From Bradyrhizobium lablabi (GTDB lineage: Bacteria; Pseudomonadota; Alphaproteobacteria; Rhizobiales; Xanthobacteraceae): a stretch of DNA of 64,000 nt. The stretch covers positions 434,001-498,000 of the forward strand of contig NZ_JAFCJK010000001.1 of the NCBI RefSeq assembly GCF_018131005.1, written 5' to 3'. Each line of letters opens with the position of its first letter. Within the stretch, counting starts at the first letter, position 1. The notes beneath the pieces were generated by a model that was given only the letters and a program-made list of their open reading frames with translations, was not told where the DNA came from and ran no database searches. Positions 43,905 through 52,629 of the stretch are shown piece by piece. Position numbers and translations under genes: made by a program.

Positions 43905-44945
43905 ATGGAAGCCGTGCAGAAGACCCCGGAACGCGAGGCGTTCTACAAGAAGATCGATGGCGAAAATCTCTCGGCGCTGTGGAACGTGATGAACGACCTG
44001 ATCACGCCGGAGCCGAAGAGCGCCTGCCGCCCGCATTTGTGGAAGTTTGACCAGATCCGCGACTACATGAACGAGGCCGGCAAGCTGATCACGGCCAAGG
44101 AAGCCGAGCGCCGCGTGCTGGTGCTGGAAAATCCAGGCCTGCGCGGCCAATCCAGGATCACCACTTCGCTGTTTGCCGGCGTCCAGATGGTGGTGCCGGG
44201 CGACATCGCGCCAGCTCACCGCCACGCCCAATCGGCGCTGCGCTTCGTGCTCGAGGGCAAGGGCGCCTATACCGCCGTCGACGGCGAGCGCACTGCGATG
44301 TCGCCGGGCGACTTCGTCATCACGCCGTCGATGACATGGCACGACCATTCCAACGAGACCGCGGAGCCGATGTTCTGGCTCGATGGTCTCGACATCCCGA
44401 TGGTGCAGTTCTTCGACTGCTCCTTTGCGGAAGGCTCCAAGGAAGACCAGCAGAAGATTTCAAAGCCGGCCGGCGACAGCTTCGCGCGATATGGCCACAA
44501 CCTGCTGCCGATTGACCAGAAGCGGACATCGAAGACCTCGCCGATCTTCAACTACCCCTACGAATACACCCGTGAGGCGCTCGAGCACGCCAAGGTCCGC
44601 GACGAGTGGGATGCCTGCCACGGACTGAAGCTGAAATTCTCCAACCCCGAGACCGGCGACTTCGCAATGCCGACCATCGGCACGTTCATCCAGCTCCTGC
44701 CGAAGGGCTTCAAGACCGCACGCTATCGCTCGACGGATGCCACAGTGTTCGCCGCGATCGAAGGCAAGGGCCTCACCAGGATCGGTGAACAGACTTTCGA
44801 ATGGGGGCCGCGCGACCTGTTCGTCGTGCCAAGCTGGCACTGGGTAACACACGAGGCCGACGCCGACTCCGTGCTGTTCTCCTTCTCCGACCGCCCGGTG
44901 CAGCAGAAGCTCGACCTTTTCCGCGAGGATCGCGGCAACGCGTAA
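43905..44945 (+). CDS. Gentisate 1,2-dioxygenase
   Basis: A 346-residue bicupin ring-cleavage dioxygenase with a GGGAGG-containing leader. APAHRHAQSALRFVLEG holds the Fe(II)-binding His pair of the first cupin, and the downstream TWHDHSN gives the third His. The second cupin (about 225-340: GTFIQLLPKGFKTARYRSTDA) lacks a full metal set, as usual for the family. It opens gentisate to maleylpyruvate with O2. It stands alone on the plus strand, divergent from the isomerase/MarR/hydroxylase unit, with the shared operator between them. Confidence 0.92.
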   Translation: MEAVQKTPEREAFYKKIDGENLSALWNVMNDLITPEPKSACRPHLWKFDQIRDYMNEAGKLITAKEAERRVLVLENPGLRGQSRITTSLFAGVQMVVPGDIAPAHRHAQSALRFVLEGKGAYTAVDGERTAMSPGDFVITPSMTWHDHSNETAEPMFWLDGLDIPMVQFFDCSFAEGSKEDQQKISKPAGDSFARYGHNLLPIDQKRTSKTSPIFNYPYEYTREALEHAKVRDEWDACHGLKLKFSNPETGDFAMPTIGTFIQLLPKGFKTARYRSTDATVFAAIEGKGLTRIGEQTFEWGPRDLFVVPSWHWVTHEADADSVLFSFSDRPVQQKLDLFREDRGNA

Positions 44946-44963
44946 GCGAATAGCAGCCCCGAC

Positions 44964-44986
44964 ATGCCCGGGCTTGACCCGGGCAT
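44964..44986. repeat. ATGCCCGGG hairpin repeat
   Basis: ATGCCCGGG, a 5-base loop, CCCGGGCAT: a perfect 9-bp stem just after the gentisate dioxygenase. It is a known style of dispersed intergenic hairpin in this bacterial group and may terminate the dioxygenase transcript. Confidence 0.6.
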
Positions 44987-45097
44987 CCACCCCTGCATGC
45001 TCTCGGCAATAACAAAAACGTCGATGGCCGGAACATAGACAAGCGGAAGCGACGCCGCTTGATCGCCGCCGTGACGCGGAAACACCAGGGGCTTCCC

Positions 45098-46099
45098 ATG
45101 AACCATCAGACGGCCGTCTTCGCCACCATCACCCTTGCGCTGAGCCTCTCCACCGCCAACGCCCAGAAGGCCGATCCCGCCGCGGTCGAGCAGCACATCG
45201 CGGCCGCGACCGCCGCCGCGAAATCCGACCTGCTCGGGCCGCTTGCCCTGTGCAAGACGGCGACCCCAACACCGGGGCCGAGCTTCATGGACAATTACAG
45301 GGCGGCGGTGAAGGATCCGCCGCTCGAGCCGATGCAGGTGATGGACGAACTCTATTTCCTCGGCACAAGATGGTCGACGGCTTGGGCGCTGAAGACCTCG
45401 GCCGGTCTTATCATCATCGACTCCCTCGATAATTCCGACGAGGCTGAAAGCTACATCGCCGGCGGCCTGCGCAAGCTCGGACTCAACCCGGCTGACATCA
45501 GATATGTCATCGTCAGTCACGCCCATGGCGACCATGACGGCGGCGCCGGTTACCTGAAAGAGAAGTTCAATCCGCGAATCGTAATGAGCGAGATCGACTG
45601 GAAGGCCGAGGAGGAAGCACAGCGCGATCCGCTGTTCGGCACCAAGCGCAACCCGCTGTTCAGCGCACCCCCGAAACGGGACATGGCTGTCAATGACGGC
45701 GACACCATCACGCTCGGCAACACCACGGTCAAACTCTACGTGATCCCCGGCCACACGCTCGGCACGCTCGCGACCGTGTTCACGGCGCACGACCAAGGTG
45801 CTGCGCACCGCGCGGTCGCCTGGGGCGGTACGGCCCATAATTTCGGTCCGCTGCCGGACCGACTGCAGCTCTATTACGACACCACGGCCAGATATCGAGA
45901 AGTCATGAAGACGGAGAACACCGACATCTTTCTTTCCAACCATGTCGGTTTCGACGACGCGGTGAAGAAGATGGCGCTGCTAAGAGAACGCAAGGCAGGC
46001 GAACCCAATCCCTTCGTGGTCGGCCAGGACGCGGTGCAGCGCTTCCTCACTGTCCTCGGCGAATGCGCGCTCGCGACCAAGGCCAGCATCGGCGACTAA
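45098..46099 (+). CDS. Secreted metallo-beta-lactamase-fold hydrolase
   Basis: A 333-residue protein with a Sec signal (VFATITLALSLSTANAQ); ATG 45098 has AGGGG upstream. SHAHGDHDGGAGY is the HxHxDH zinc motif, GHTLGTLATVF gives the next His, and the final SNHVGFDD the last. This is the B3-like branch that also includes enzymes acting on lactones and esters. Beta-lactamase activity cannot be assumed. Monocistronic; a dispersed repeat fragment follows it at 46101. Confidence 0.8.
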   Translation: MNHQTAVFATITLALSLSTANAQKADPAAVEQHIAAATAAAKSDLLGPLALCKTATPTPGPSFMDNYRAAVKDPPLEPMQVMDELYFLGTRWSTAWALKTSAGLIIIDSLDNSDEAESYIAGGLRKLGLNPADIRYVIVSHAHGDHDGGAGYLKEKFNPRIVMSEIDWKAEEEAQRDPLFGTKRNPLFSAPPKRDMAVNDGDTITLGNTTVKLYVIPGHTLGTLATVFTAHDQGAAHRAVAWGGTAHNFGPLPDRLQLYYDTTARYREVMKTENTDIFLSNHVGFDDAVKKMALLRERKAGEPNPFVVGQDAVQRFLTVLGECALATKASIGD

Positions 46100-46185
46100 A
46101 GCATGATCCTGAAACCGGCGTCCACTTCGCTCGAAAACGCTATAGACGCCGGAGAAGTAGCCGTGAGTGTCCGTGTTCAACTTTT

Positions 46186-46527
46186 TCAATCTGCGAAGAG
46201 CAACCGGTAGACAGATTTGAAGCGAAAGGATTGCTTGCCGGCCAGTGCGGTGGCTTCGAACTCGGCACCGTCATTCCAATAGATTCCGGTAAATCCAATG
46301 GTGAGAACTTTTCGTGCCCATGGATACGTAGCCGAAATAGGCGAATGCTCCCGGCTCGTCATTTCACCTTTCCACTTGCCGCCAGAGCAAGTGTAGCTTC
46401 CGATGGTATAATAAAATCCTCCGCCCCCGCGCATCGTGCCCTCACGCAGCATCATGATGTGCCGGTTGTAGGCGTCCACGCCGTCCAGAAACGTTGTCTC
46501 TGCGAGATAAAGTCCGTTCCGAATCAT
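46186..46527 (-). CDS. GrlR-like regulatory protein
   Basis: A protein of about 113 residues (MIRNGLYLAETTF start; ATG 46554 would add nine). The GLY start, GGGGFYYTIGSYTCSGGKWKGEMTSREH and the second strand set ending in YRLLFAD fit the GrlR family, beta-barrel proteins named after a negative regulator of type III secretion in enterobacteria. No secretion genes or GrlA partner are nearby, so a role outside type III secretion is likely. Neither possible start has a clear Shine-Dalgarno. Confidence 0.6.
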   Translation of the reverse strand: MIRNGLYLAETTFLDGVDAYNRHIMMLREGTMRGGGGFYYTIGSYTCSGGKWKGEMTSREHSPISATYPWARKVLTIGFTGIYWNDGAEFEATALAGKQSFRFKSVYRLLFAD

Positions 46528-46740
46528 GATTTCGTGCCGCGCGATCGAGAGCATTTTCAGGCCCAGACTCCCGGGAGGTACCGCGCCGACAAGACTGCGC
46601 GTCCTTTAGCGGCTTTACAAGCCAGCAAACGCTGCCCGGCCCATAACCGGCGGCCAGCGTTTGGCGTTAGTTTCGCCGGGCCGGTCATCTGCATGCGGAT
46701 CAAAAGGTCGACCAGGGCGCGATTGATATGAACGCGATGA

Positions 46741-47286
46741 TCATGGGCTCTTCCCTGCCAATTCCGAATCTATGTATCTGGTTCTTCGCACAAAGAATTG
46801 CTCGAACAATTTATCGTCGCCAATATCTCTGCCGACCTCTCTCAGTGCGAAGAACGGCATCAACACGACGAACATGATCACGCCGAAGACAGATATTTCC
46901 ATTAGACCTCCTCCGCCCAAAGCGGTGGCGGTTTCGGCGACTGTCTTCCCGTGCCACATTCCTGTCAGGACCTCCTCAAGCACGTGGAAAGAAATCAGTA
47001 TCAGCGAAAATACCGCGGACTTGTAAACCATCGGGTAGATCAAGGGCTTGCGCTTCAGATTGTCGGCCACGTGTAAGGCCTCTGCGACAAACATGATCTT
47101 CGCCAGCACCAAAGCATTTATGACAACAAAGCCCTGATGGTAGAATGGATCGGGTTCATCCAAAACGATCGATTTGTGAAGCGCAAACAGAGCGAGCAGA
47201 ACCCATAGATAGATGAATATCCAGAATAGTCGCCTTGCTTCTGTAATGCCCTTTTCCCTCAAGCGGGCGAAGTGATCTCCGGCCAT
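46741..47286 (-). CDS. Four-TM membrane protein, unknown family
   Basis: A 181-residue inner-membrane protein with ATG 47286 behind a GGGAG. A basic N terminus (HFARLREKGITEARR) is followed by about four TM helices: FWIFIYLWVLLALFAL, GFVVINALVLAKIMFVAEAL, KSAVFSLILISFHVLEEVL and GVIMFVVLMPFFALREV. Glu/His residues lie inside the helices (AEALHVADN, FHVLEEVLTGMWHG). Function is not recognisable. It is the last gene of the minus-strand run below the CMD/BKACE genes, 57 bp from the CMD stop. Confidence 0.65.
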   Translation of the reverse strand: MAGDHFARLREKGITEARRLFWIFIYLWVLLALFALHKSIVLDEPDPFYHQGFVVINALVLAKIMFVAEALHVADNLKRKPLIYPMVYKSAVFSLILISFHVLEEVLTGMWHGKTVAETATALGGGGLMEISVFGVIMFVVLMPFFALREVGRDIGDDKLFEQFFVRRTRYIDSELAGKSP

Positions 47287-47343
47287 TGTCCGATCTCCCG
47301 ACCAAAGCGTGCGCTCCATAAGGACCAGCGGAATCTACCCTGA

Positions 47344-48126
47344 TCATTTCGCTTCGATCGATGGAGCACTGTTTCCTGGGCGCAATCGCTCCAATTCTTC
47401 CGCAAGGATCGGCACGCCGAGATTGCAGGCCTGCACGCCCTGAACGACGCACAGTTTCAGAACCTCCATGATTTCCTCGACGGTCGCGCCTTCCTTGAGC
47501 GCCCCCTTGATGTGACGGCGCGTGCCGGGCGCGTACATATGGGTGTAGGAGGCATCGAAGGCGATGCTCAGAAGTTCTGTTTCTTTCGGCGTAAACAGGC
47601 CGCTTCCATAGATGGACAGACCCGTTGTCATGAACTCATCGGTCCATGTCGGATCGAGTGACAAAAAAGGATCCCACGCCGCATTCCATTGTCCAACTGA
47701 CCTCAACTTGTCGCAGGCTGGCGTCGATACCTTGGCTCTCGCGGCACGCTTCGCTGCGACGGCCTTGGCCTCCTCAAGCAAGATCGGCGCGCCAAGGCTG
47801 CAGGAATGAATCGACATCACCGAGGCCATCTTCAGGATCATGAGAATTTCGTCGCGTGTCGCGCCCGCTTCGAGCGCTGCCCGGATATGCCTGCGCGTGC
47901 CATCCGGGTTGAGATTCGTGCAGGCGGCATTGAGCGCCACTCCGACCAGCTCGATGAACCTTCGAGGCAGAACCCCCTCAGTCCATGGATTGGTTGTCAT
48001 CCTCACGCAAGCCGCAGTCCAGGCCGGGTCCCATTCCGCAAGCTTGGCCGCCGCCGCGTCCCATGGGCCCGCTTGCGCTGGCGAGTTGGCTGCGGAAGCG
48101 CCCGTGGTCTGTCGAGTGATCGTCAT
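47344..48126 (-). CDS. Tandem carboxymuconolactone-decarboxylase (AhpD-like) domain protein
   Basis: A 260-residue protein with AGGAGG immediately before ATG 48126; the frame continues to 48399 but overlaps the BKACE gene. Two CMD units are visible: FIELVGVALNAAC with GTRRHIRAALEAGATRDEI, and ELLSIAFDASYTHM with GTRRHIKGALKEGATVEEI. Single Cys residues stand where AhpD has CxxC, so a thiol peroxidase role is doubtful; a lactone or decarboxylase-like role is possible. It follows the BKACE gene by 85 bp on the same strand. Confidence 0.83.
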   Translation of the reverse strand: MTITRQTTGASAANSPAQAGPWDAAAAKLAEWDPAWTAACVRMTTNPWTEGVLPRRFIELVGVALNAACTNLNPDGTRRHIRAALEAGATRDEILMILKMASVMSIHSCSLGAPILLEEAKAVAAKRAARAKVSTPACDKLRSVGQWNAAWDPFLSLDPTWTDEFMTTGLSIYGSGLFTPKETELLSIAFDASYTHMYAPGTRRHIKGALKEGATVEEIMEVLKLCVVQGVQACNLGVPILAEELERLRPGNSAPSIEAK

Positions 48127-48211
48127 TTCGCCTCCTGTCGACGCCGCGGGTGGTTGCAAAGGCGCGCGCCGGGTCCAACGTCGAACACGCGCAGGACCCG
48201 GTGAGCGTTGC

Positions 48212-49354
48212 TTACTCGGCGGCGACTTGCGGCGGGGGCACCATGCAGTATGCCATGGGATGAGAATCGCCGCCGGTCTTTGCCACCGTCTTCCTGCCTT
48301 CGGTCTCCCAGACCAAGAAGCCGGGCTGGCCGTCGCGGCGATTTGGCGGCAGACCAAGATTATGAAGCGTCTCCTCGACACTGTCGTACCAGACGCCAAC
48401 CTTCATGATCTGCCGTGCCTCCTCGGCCGTCGCGACCTTGCGCCCGAACTCCTTGCAGATGCGCACCGCTCCTTCGACCTGCTGCACCGTGGTGCGGCGC
48501 TTCTTGTCCGGACCCCACAGATTGTCCTCATTGCCGACGCGCACGTGCTGCCCGAGCACGATCGCCATCGCTGAGATCGGGATCAGCCCTCGCATGCTGG
48601 TCCAGAAGGTCGCGACGGCTCCTTGCGGCACCTGGCGAAGGAAATCCATCCAGTGGTAGGGATTGCGGCCGAGCGTGCCGCCGCCATAACCGGCGATGGC
48701 AAGGTTCATGGGGCCCATGTACACGCCGGCGCGGATCAGACGCTCGATGATCTCGAGCTGATGGACGTGGGCAGGTACGAAATAAGGCTGAATCCGATTT
48801 TTGCGCAGCCGCTTCAAGTGCTCGAGATAAAATGCGGGGCCGGCGTCAACCCACATGCCGGCCCAGGCGGCCTGGACCTTGGGGTTGTCTTCGAGGTGCG
48901 TCCCCTTGACGTCGTCTGCCGACATCCAGGACATGATATCCCACTGGGTTGTGCCGGTCGCGACGGTGACGCAGTCCGGCTTCGGATCGAGCTCGGTCAG
49001 CATGTGCCGGGTGTCGTAGTCCAGCCACTTCGCCTTTGCGTCGGCGGTCTTGGGCGAAAATGAGATCGAGCCGCCCACCTGCAGGATCATCTTCGGTACG
49101 GCCTGCCTCAGCCGTCCGATGAAGTAGTTGAACTGGTCGAAGTCCACCGAGCCATGACCGGTGGCGGGGTCGCGCACATGGACGTGCAGCATCGTGGCGC
49201 CGGCGTTGTAACAATCTACCGCGGCCTGAACCTGTTCATCCCATGTCACCGGGATATCGGCATCGCCCGGTATCCACTCCGGCCCGTATGGAGCCGCGGT
49301 GATGATCAATGGCTCCATGTTTTCTGGAAGAATCGAGTCGTCGGTGTAGTACAT
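48212..49354 (-). CDS. Beta-keto acid cleavage enzyme (BKACE, DUF849)
   Basis: A 380-residue TIM-barrel enzyme of the BKACE family, which condenses a beta-keto acid with acetyl-CoA to give acetoacetate and a new CoA ester. LIITAAPYG, the zinc-binding HVHVRDPATG and GVYMGPMNLAIAGYGGG are characteristic. ATG 49354 has AAGGGAG upstream. It is longer than the usual 300-residue members, with an extended C terminus (EETLHNLGLPPNRR onwards). It lies between the VOC gene and the CMD gene in a probable four-gene unit divergent from the AraC regulator. Confidence 0.85.
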   Translation of the reverse strand: MYYTDDSILPENMEPLIITAAPYGPEWIPGDADIPVTWDEQVQAAVDCYNAGATMLHVHVRDPATGHGSVDFDQFNYFIGRLRQAVPKMILQVGGSISFSPKTADAKAKWLDYDTRHMLTELDPKPDCVTVATGTTQWDIMSWMSADDVKGTHLEDNPKVQAAWAGMWVDAGPAFYLEHLKRLRKNRIQPYFVPAHVHQLEIIERLIRAGVYMGPMNLAIAGYGGGTLGRNPYHWMDFLRQVPQGAVATFWTSMRGLIPISAMAIVLGQHVRVGNEDNLWGPDKKRRTTVQQVEGAVRICKEFGRKVATAEEARQIMKVGVWYDSVEETLHNLGLPPNRRDGQPGFLVWETEGRKTVAKTGGDSHPMAYCMVPPPQVAAE

Positions 49355-49435
49355 GTTCGTCTCCCTTCCGTTGGTGGCCTGAGTCACCATTGCCGCGGAC
49401 AGTCCAATGTTCTCGCGGACGAGCCGGCTGCCGCA

Positions 49436-49825
49436 TCAATCCGGCTCCGGTGGTGGGAATGCCGTTGGATCGGCTTGCCAAATGGCGAAGGAATTTCCCT
49501 GCGGATCCTGAAGAACGCTGCACCAACCCGTCCTGGGGACGGCCGTCTTCGGGCGCACGATGCTCGCGCCCATGCGTTGCGCCTGCATGAGTGCCGCATC
49601 CATCGAATCGACTGTCACGTAGTTGAGCCAGCAGTGCGGGCCGGTCGTCGGTCGATAGGTCAAACCCGCATCGAAACCGTTGCCGCGCTTCGGTCCGGTC
49701 TGGATTCGCCAATAGCCGACGCCCGGCGCCTTCACGATCTGCCAGCCGAACAGGCTGGCGTAGAACTCTGCGAGACCTGCGGGATCCTCGCCGTAGATTT
49801 CAAAGTGGGTTACCTGGCCGGTCAT
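49436..49825 (-). CDS. VOC-family (glyoxalase-like) protein
   Basis: A 129-residue vicinal-oxygen-chelate protein with two beta-alpha-beta3 units. VTHFEIYGEDPAGLAEFYASLFGW opens the first and LQDPQGNSFAIWQAD closes the second. His and Glu of HFE, and later polar residues, are possible metal ligands. The ligand is unknown. First gene of the minus-strand BKACE unit, 215 bp from the divergent AraC gene. Confidence 0.8.
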   Translation of the reverse strand: MTGQVTHFEIYGEDPAGLAEFYASLFGWQIVKAPGVGYWRIQTGPKRGNGFDAGLTYRPTTGPHCWLNYVTVDSMDAALMQAQRMGASIVRPKTAVPRTGWCSVLQDPQGNSFAIWQADPTAFPPPEPD

Positions 49826-49947
49826 TCCGATCCCTCGAAAAACTTGCCGTGTCTGTATTCCACCAGAATTGGATCAGCGTGGTCGATGCCGATGAAAGCG
49901 GGCAGCTACGCGACGGTTGGCATGTGACCGACAATGGAAGGACGCTG

Positions 49948-49968
49948 CTTGTTATTTTGCGACACGCC
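49948..49968. promoter_or_regulatory. Shared upstream motif, copy 1 (AraC/VOC promoter)
   Basis: TTGTTATTTTGCGACAC, preceded by TGC, is found here and, with one change, at 52765-52785 upstream of the DUF1254 gene. In both cases it lies about 125-140 bp before a minus-strand start and in the same orientation. Probably the site of the AraC-type regulator encoded at 50040. Confidence 0.6.
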
Positions 49969-50039
49969 GTTGGAAAATTTGGTATGATCTTTGTCATGTG
50001 AAATTGCAGTTCTCTTGGCTCCACGACTAAGGAAACGAG

Positions 50040-51029
50040 ATGACGGACGGGCGGCAACGTGTCGGAGTCCTGGTCGAACTCCCCCAGGTCTTGCGCGAGA
50101 TGGGGGAAGATCCGGCAACGGTAATCGCGGGTGCCGGCATCGACCCTGACCTGCTGCGTAACCCCGAAAACTCTCTCACGTTCGTCGAGCTCGGCAGGCT
50201 TATCCAGGCTTGCGTGGCTGCGACAAAATGCGAGCATTTTGGGCTTCTCGTTGGGCAACGGTCAGGAACGGCCAGCCTCGGGCTGGTAGGACGGCTGATG
50301 CAGACTGCGCCCACAGTCAAGGATGCGATCCTCGACCTCTGCACCAACCAGCGACGCTATGTGCGCGGCTCCGTCGTCTATCTACTGGTCCAGAACGATG
50401 TCGCGTTCTTGGGTTACGCGATCCATCTTCCGGGCGTGCAGGCAATCGAGCAGATCACCGACGGGGCGATCGCCGTAGGATTTAACTTGCTCAGGGAGCT
50501 CGCGGGCACAGCACCCGATGAGGTTCTTTGCTCCCGTCGCGCACCCGGCAATACCGCACCCTATCGCAGCCTGTTTGGCTCCAATCCACGGTTCGATGCG
50601 GAGCAATGCGCGCTGGTCTTTCCTGCCCGTCTGCTCAGCCGTCCCGTCCGCAGCGCAGATCCGGCGCTGCGCCGAATATTGGAAAAGTCGGTTGCCGATT
50701 ATTGGGCCATCGAGCAACCAAACATCACGCAGACGGTGGTCCGCATGCTCCGCGCCCGCGTGATCTCCCCTGACACCTCGTTGGAAGCAGTGGCGAGCGA
50801 GCTCTCGATGCTGCCCCGGACGTTGAACCGCCGATTGCAGGCGGAGGGAAGGAGCTTCCGTGAATTGATCAATGAAGCGCGTTTCGAAGTTGCCCGCCAA
50901 TTGCTCGGAGGCACCCGAATGGAGATCACCGACATCGCACTGGCACTCGGCTACGGCGATCCGAGCAACTTTACCCACGCGTTTCAGCGCTGGTCGGGCA
51001 TGGCACCCAGCGAGTGGCGCACCTACTGA
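50040..51029 (+). CDS. AraC-family transcriptional regulator
   Basis: A 329-residue activator. The N-terminal about 200 residues are the alpha-helical Arabinose_bd-type sensor domain (LRNPENSLTFVELGRLIQAC, SLGLVGRLMQTAPTV). The C-terminal AraC domain has two HTHs: SLEAVASELSMLPRTLNRRLQAEG and EITDIALALGYGDPSNFTHAFQRWSG, followed by PSEWR. It is divergent from the VOC/BKACE/CMD unit and upstream of the convergent DUF1254 gene, and probably activates both through the shared 20-bp motif. Confidence 0.9.
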   Translation: MTDGRQRVGVLVELPQVLREMGEDPATVIAGAGIDPDLLRNPENSLTFVELGRLIQACVAATKCEHFGLLVGQRSGTASLGLVGRLMQTAPTVKDAILDLCTNQRRYVRGSVVYLLVQNDVAFLGYAIHLPGVQAIEQITDGAIAVGFNLLRELAGTAPDEVLCSRRAPGNTAPYRSLFGSNPRFDAEQCALVFPARLLSRPVRSADPALRRILEKSVADYWAIEQPNITQTVVRMLRARVISPDTSLEAVASELSMLPRTLNRRLQAEGRSFRELINEARFEVARQLLGGTRMEITDIALALGYGDPSNFTHAFQRWSGMAPSEWRTY

Positions 51030-51204
51030 ATGCGACGCTTAGGTCCGAGGTGGACGTTGCGCCAAGTCTTTGGCGCCGCGGCAGATCGCCGACAATGACA
51101 TCAATCAGAGGGCTTCCGCCAAGGAGATCGTCCACCCTGTGCGCCCCGCAAGCTAAGCGTTTGCCGCGAGGCGCACACGCTCCGTCTTGTGTTCACGCCA
51201 GGCC

Positions 51205-52629
51205 TCACACCGGCTTCACGGGTGGTATCGTCCACGAACCGTCAAGGATTGATGGATTGTCCTCGCTGGGCCAATACATCCGCAACATCAGAATGAATTT
51301 GCTCGCCGGCGCCGGAAGCCAGTTCGACTCCAGGTCCGCGCCGGGCGAGTCCTTCTGGATGTAAAGATCGATCGAGCCGTCCTCATTGCTCTTGAGGCTC
51401 TGACGCGCGCTGATCGAGTAACGATTGATCGGATTGGCCACGAAGAAATAGTCGGCGTCATACATCGTGACCGACCAGAAGCCCCGCACCGGCGGCAACT
51501 GATCTCTAGGGAAACGCATCACGTATTTTTTCGTCCCGTCATACGCCCGGCCATCGGCGTCCTTTTGTGACGTCGGATAGATCGCGTCTTGCGGCCGGTT
51601 GGCGCCAAGTCCAATCGCCGTGACAAAGGCGCGCATCAGATAGTCGGTGCCGTAGACGCCTGTCTTGGTCGTGAACATCCATCCATTGATGTCCTTCAGC
51701 TCCTTGTTGAGCTTGAACTGAGCCATGATCCGGTCGAAACCGACCTGAGGAATGCGCTTGACGAAATCGGCGTTGAGCTTGCTGGCGTCGAAATCCTGGC
51801 CCGGGACGAGCCCGATCTTCGCAAAACGAGCGAGCTCAGGCGCGTCCGCAGCAGCCGGCGGATTGGTCTTCATGAGTTGCGCCAGCAGCGCGAAGTACTC
51901 GCGCGCATCCATCCGGTTCACCTGATCCCGCACGGCCATCTTCATATCGATTGCAGGATCGACCCTCCCCTCCGGCGGAGTGTACGGCTTTCCGTAAGAG
52001 CTGAGCGGCACCAGCTGGCATTGATCCTGTAACGCGTGAACCGCCTTGTAGTCTTCCGGTGTGCCGGTGCAGTAAATGCGTCCCAACAGCCATACGATGT
52101 TGGTGGGCGACTTGTATTCCTTGATGCCGGCCGGCAGCGTGCCGCTCCAGCCCGGCCCGGTAATCGCGTAGGTTTGTGGCCCCGTCCCGGTGGTCCGCTT
52201 GCCCGGGACCTGAAAGACATTGGTCCAGCCATCGAGCATCGGGAAGAGAAAGTACCGGTCCCTCATGTCGGGGATGCTCAATACCCATGGCTCCTGGCCG
52301 ACATCGAAAAACGCGGTGGTGTAGAGCGTATCAGCATTGGGCGCGGTAACGTCGCGAAACGAAGCATCCGGGTACTGGCGCAGCTTGACCAACTGGCCCA
52401 TCGGTGCACGGGTGCCCTCCGGGATTGCCACATTGGTGATGACCCGGCGGGTCATTTCCATGGTCACGAGGGGATAGCCAAAGATGTATGCATCGGTCGC
52501 CAGCCAGAAGTCCTCGAGCCCCTCGCCGAGGTTGAGGCCGCCCAGTTCAGCTCGGCTCAGCGTGCTGAAAGAGACGCTCGAGAGAATGCTCAGGCTACCG
52601 AAAGTCAACGAGCGACGGCTGATTTTCAT
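51205..52629 (-). CDS. Exported DUF1254/DUF1214 protein
   Basis: A 474-residue protein. The N-terminal SRRSLTFGSLSILSSVSFSTLS looks like a twin-arginine (Tat) signal. The DUF1254 part (YIFGYPLVTMEMTRR, TAPNADTLYTTAFFD, RYFLFPMLDGWTNVF) is followed by the DUF1214 part (GFWSVTMYDADYFFV, IQKDSPG). Biochemical function of the family is not established. Long gaps on both sides (175 and 353 bp). Its promoter carries the same motif as the AraC/VOC region, so it is likely co-regulated with the BKACE unit. Confidence 0.83.
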   Translation of the reverse strand: MKISRRSLTFGSLSILSSVSFSTLSRAELGGLNLGEGLEDFWLATDAYIFGYPLVTMEMTRRVITNVAIPEGTRAPMGQLVKLRQYPDASFRDVTAPNADTLYTTAFFDVGQEPWVLSIPDMRDRYFLFPMLDGWTNVFQVPGKRTTGTGPQTYAITGPGWSGTLPAGIKEYKSPTNIVWLLGRIYCTGTPEDYKAVHALQDQCQLVPLSSYGKPYTPPEGRVDPAIDMKMAVRDQVNRMDAREYFALLAQLMKTNPPAAADAPELARFAKIGLVPGQDFDASKLNADFVKRIPQVGFDRIMAQFKLNKELKDINGWMFTTKTGVYGTDYLMRAFVTAIGLGANRPQDAIYPTSQKDADGRAYDGTKKYVMRFPRDQLPPVRGFWSVTMYDADYFFVANPINRYSISARQSLKSNEDGSIDLYIQKDSPGADLESNWLPAPASKFILMLRMYWPSEDNPSILDGSWTIPPVKPV

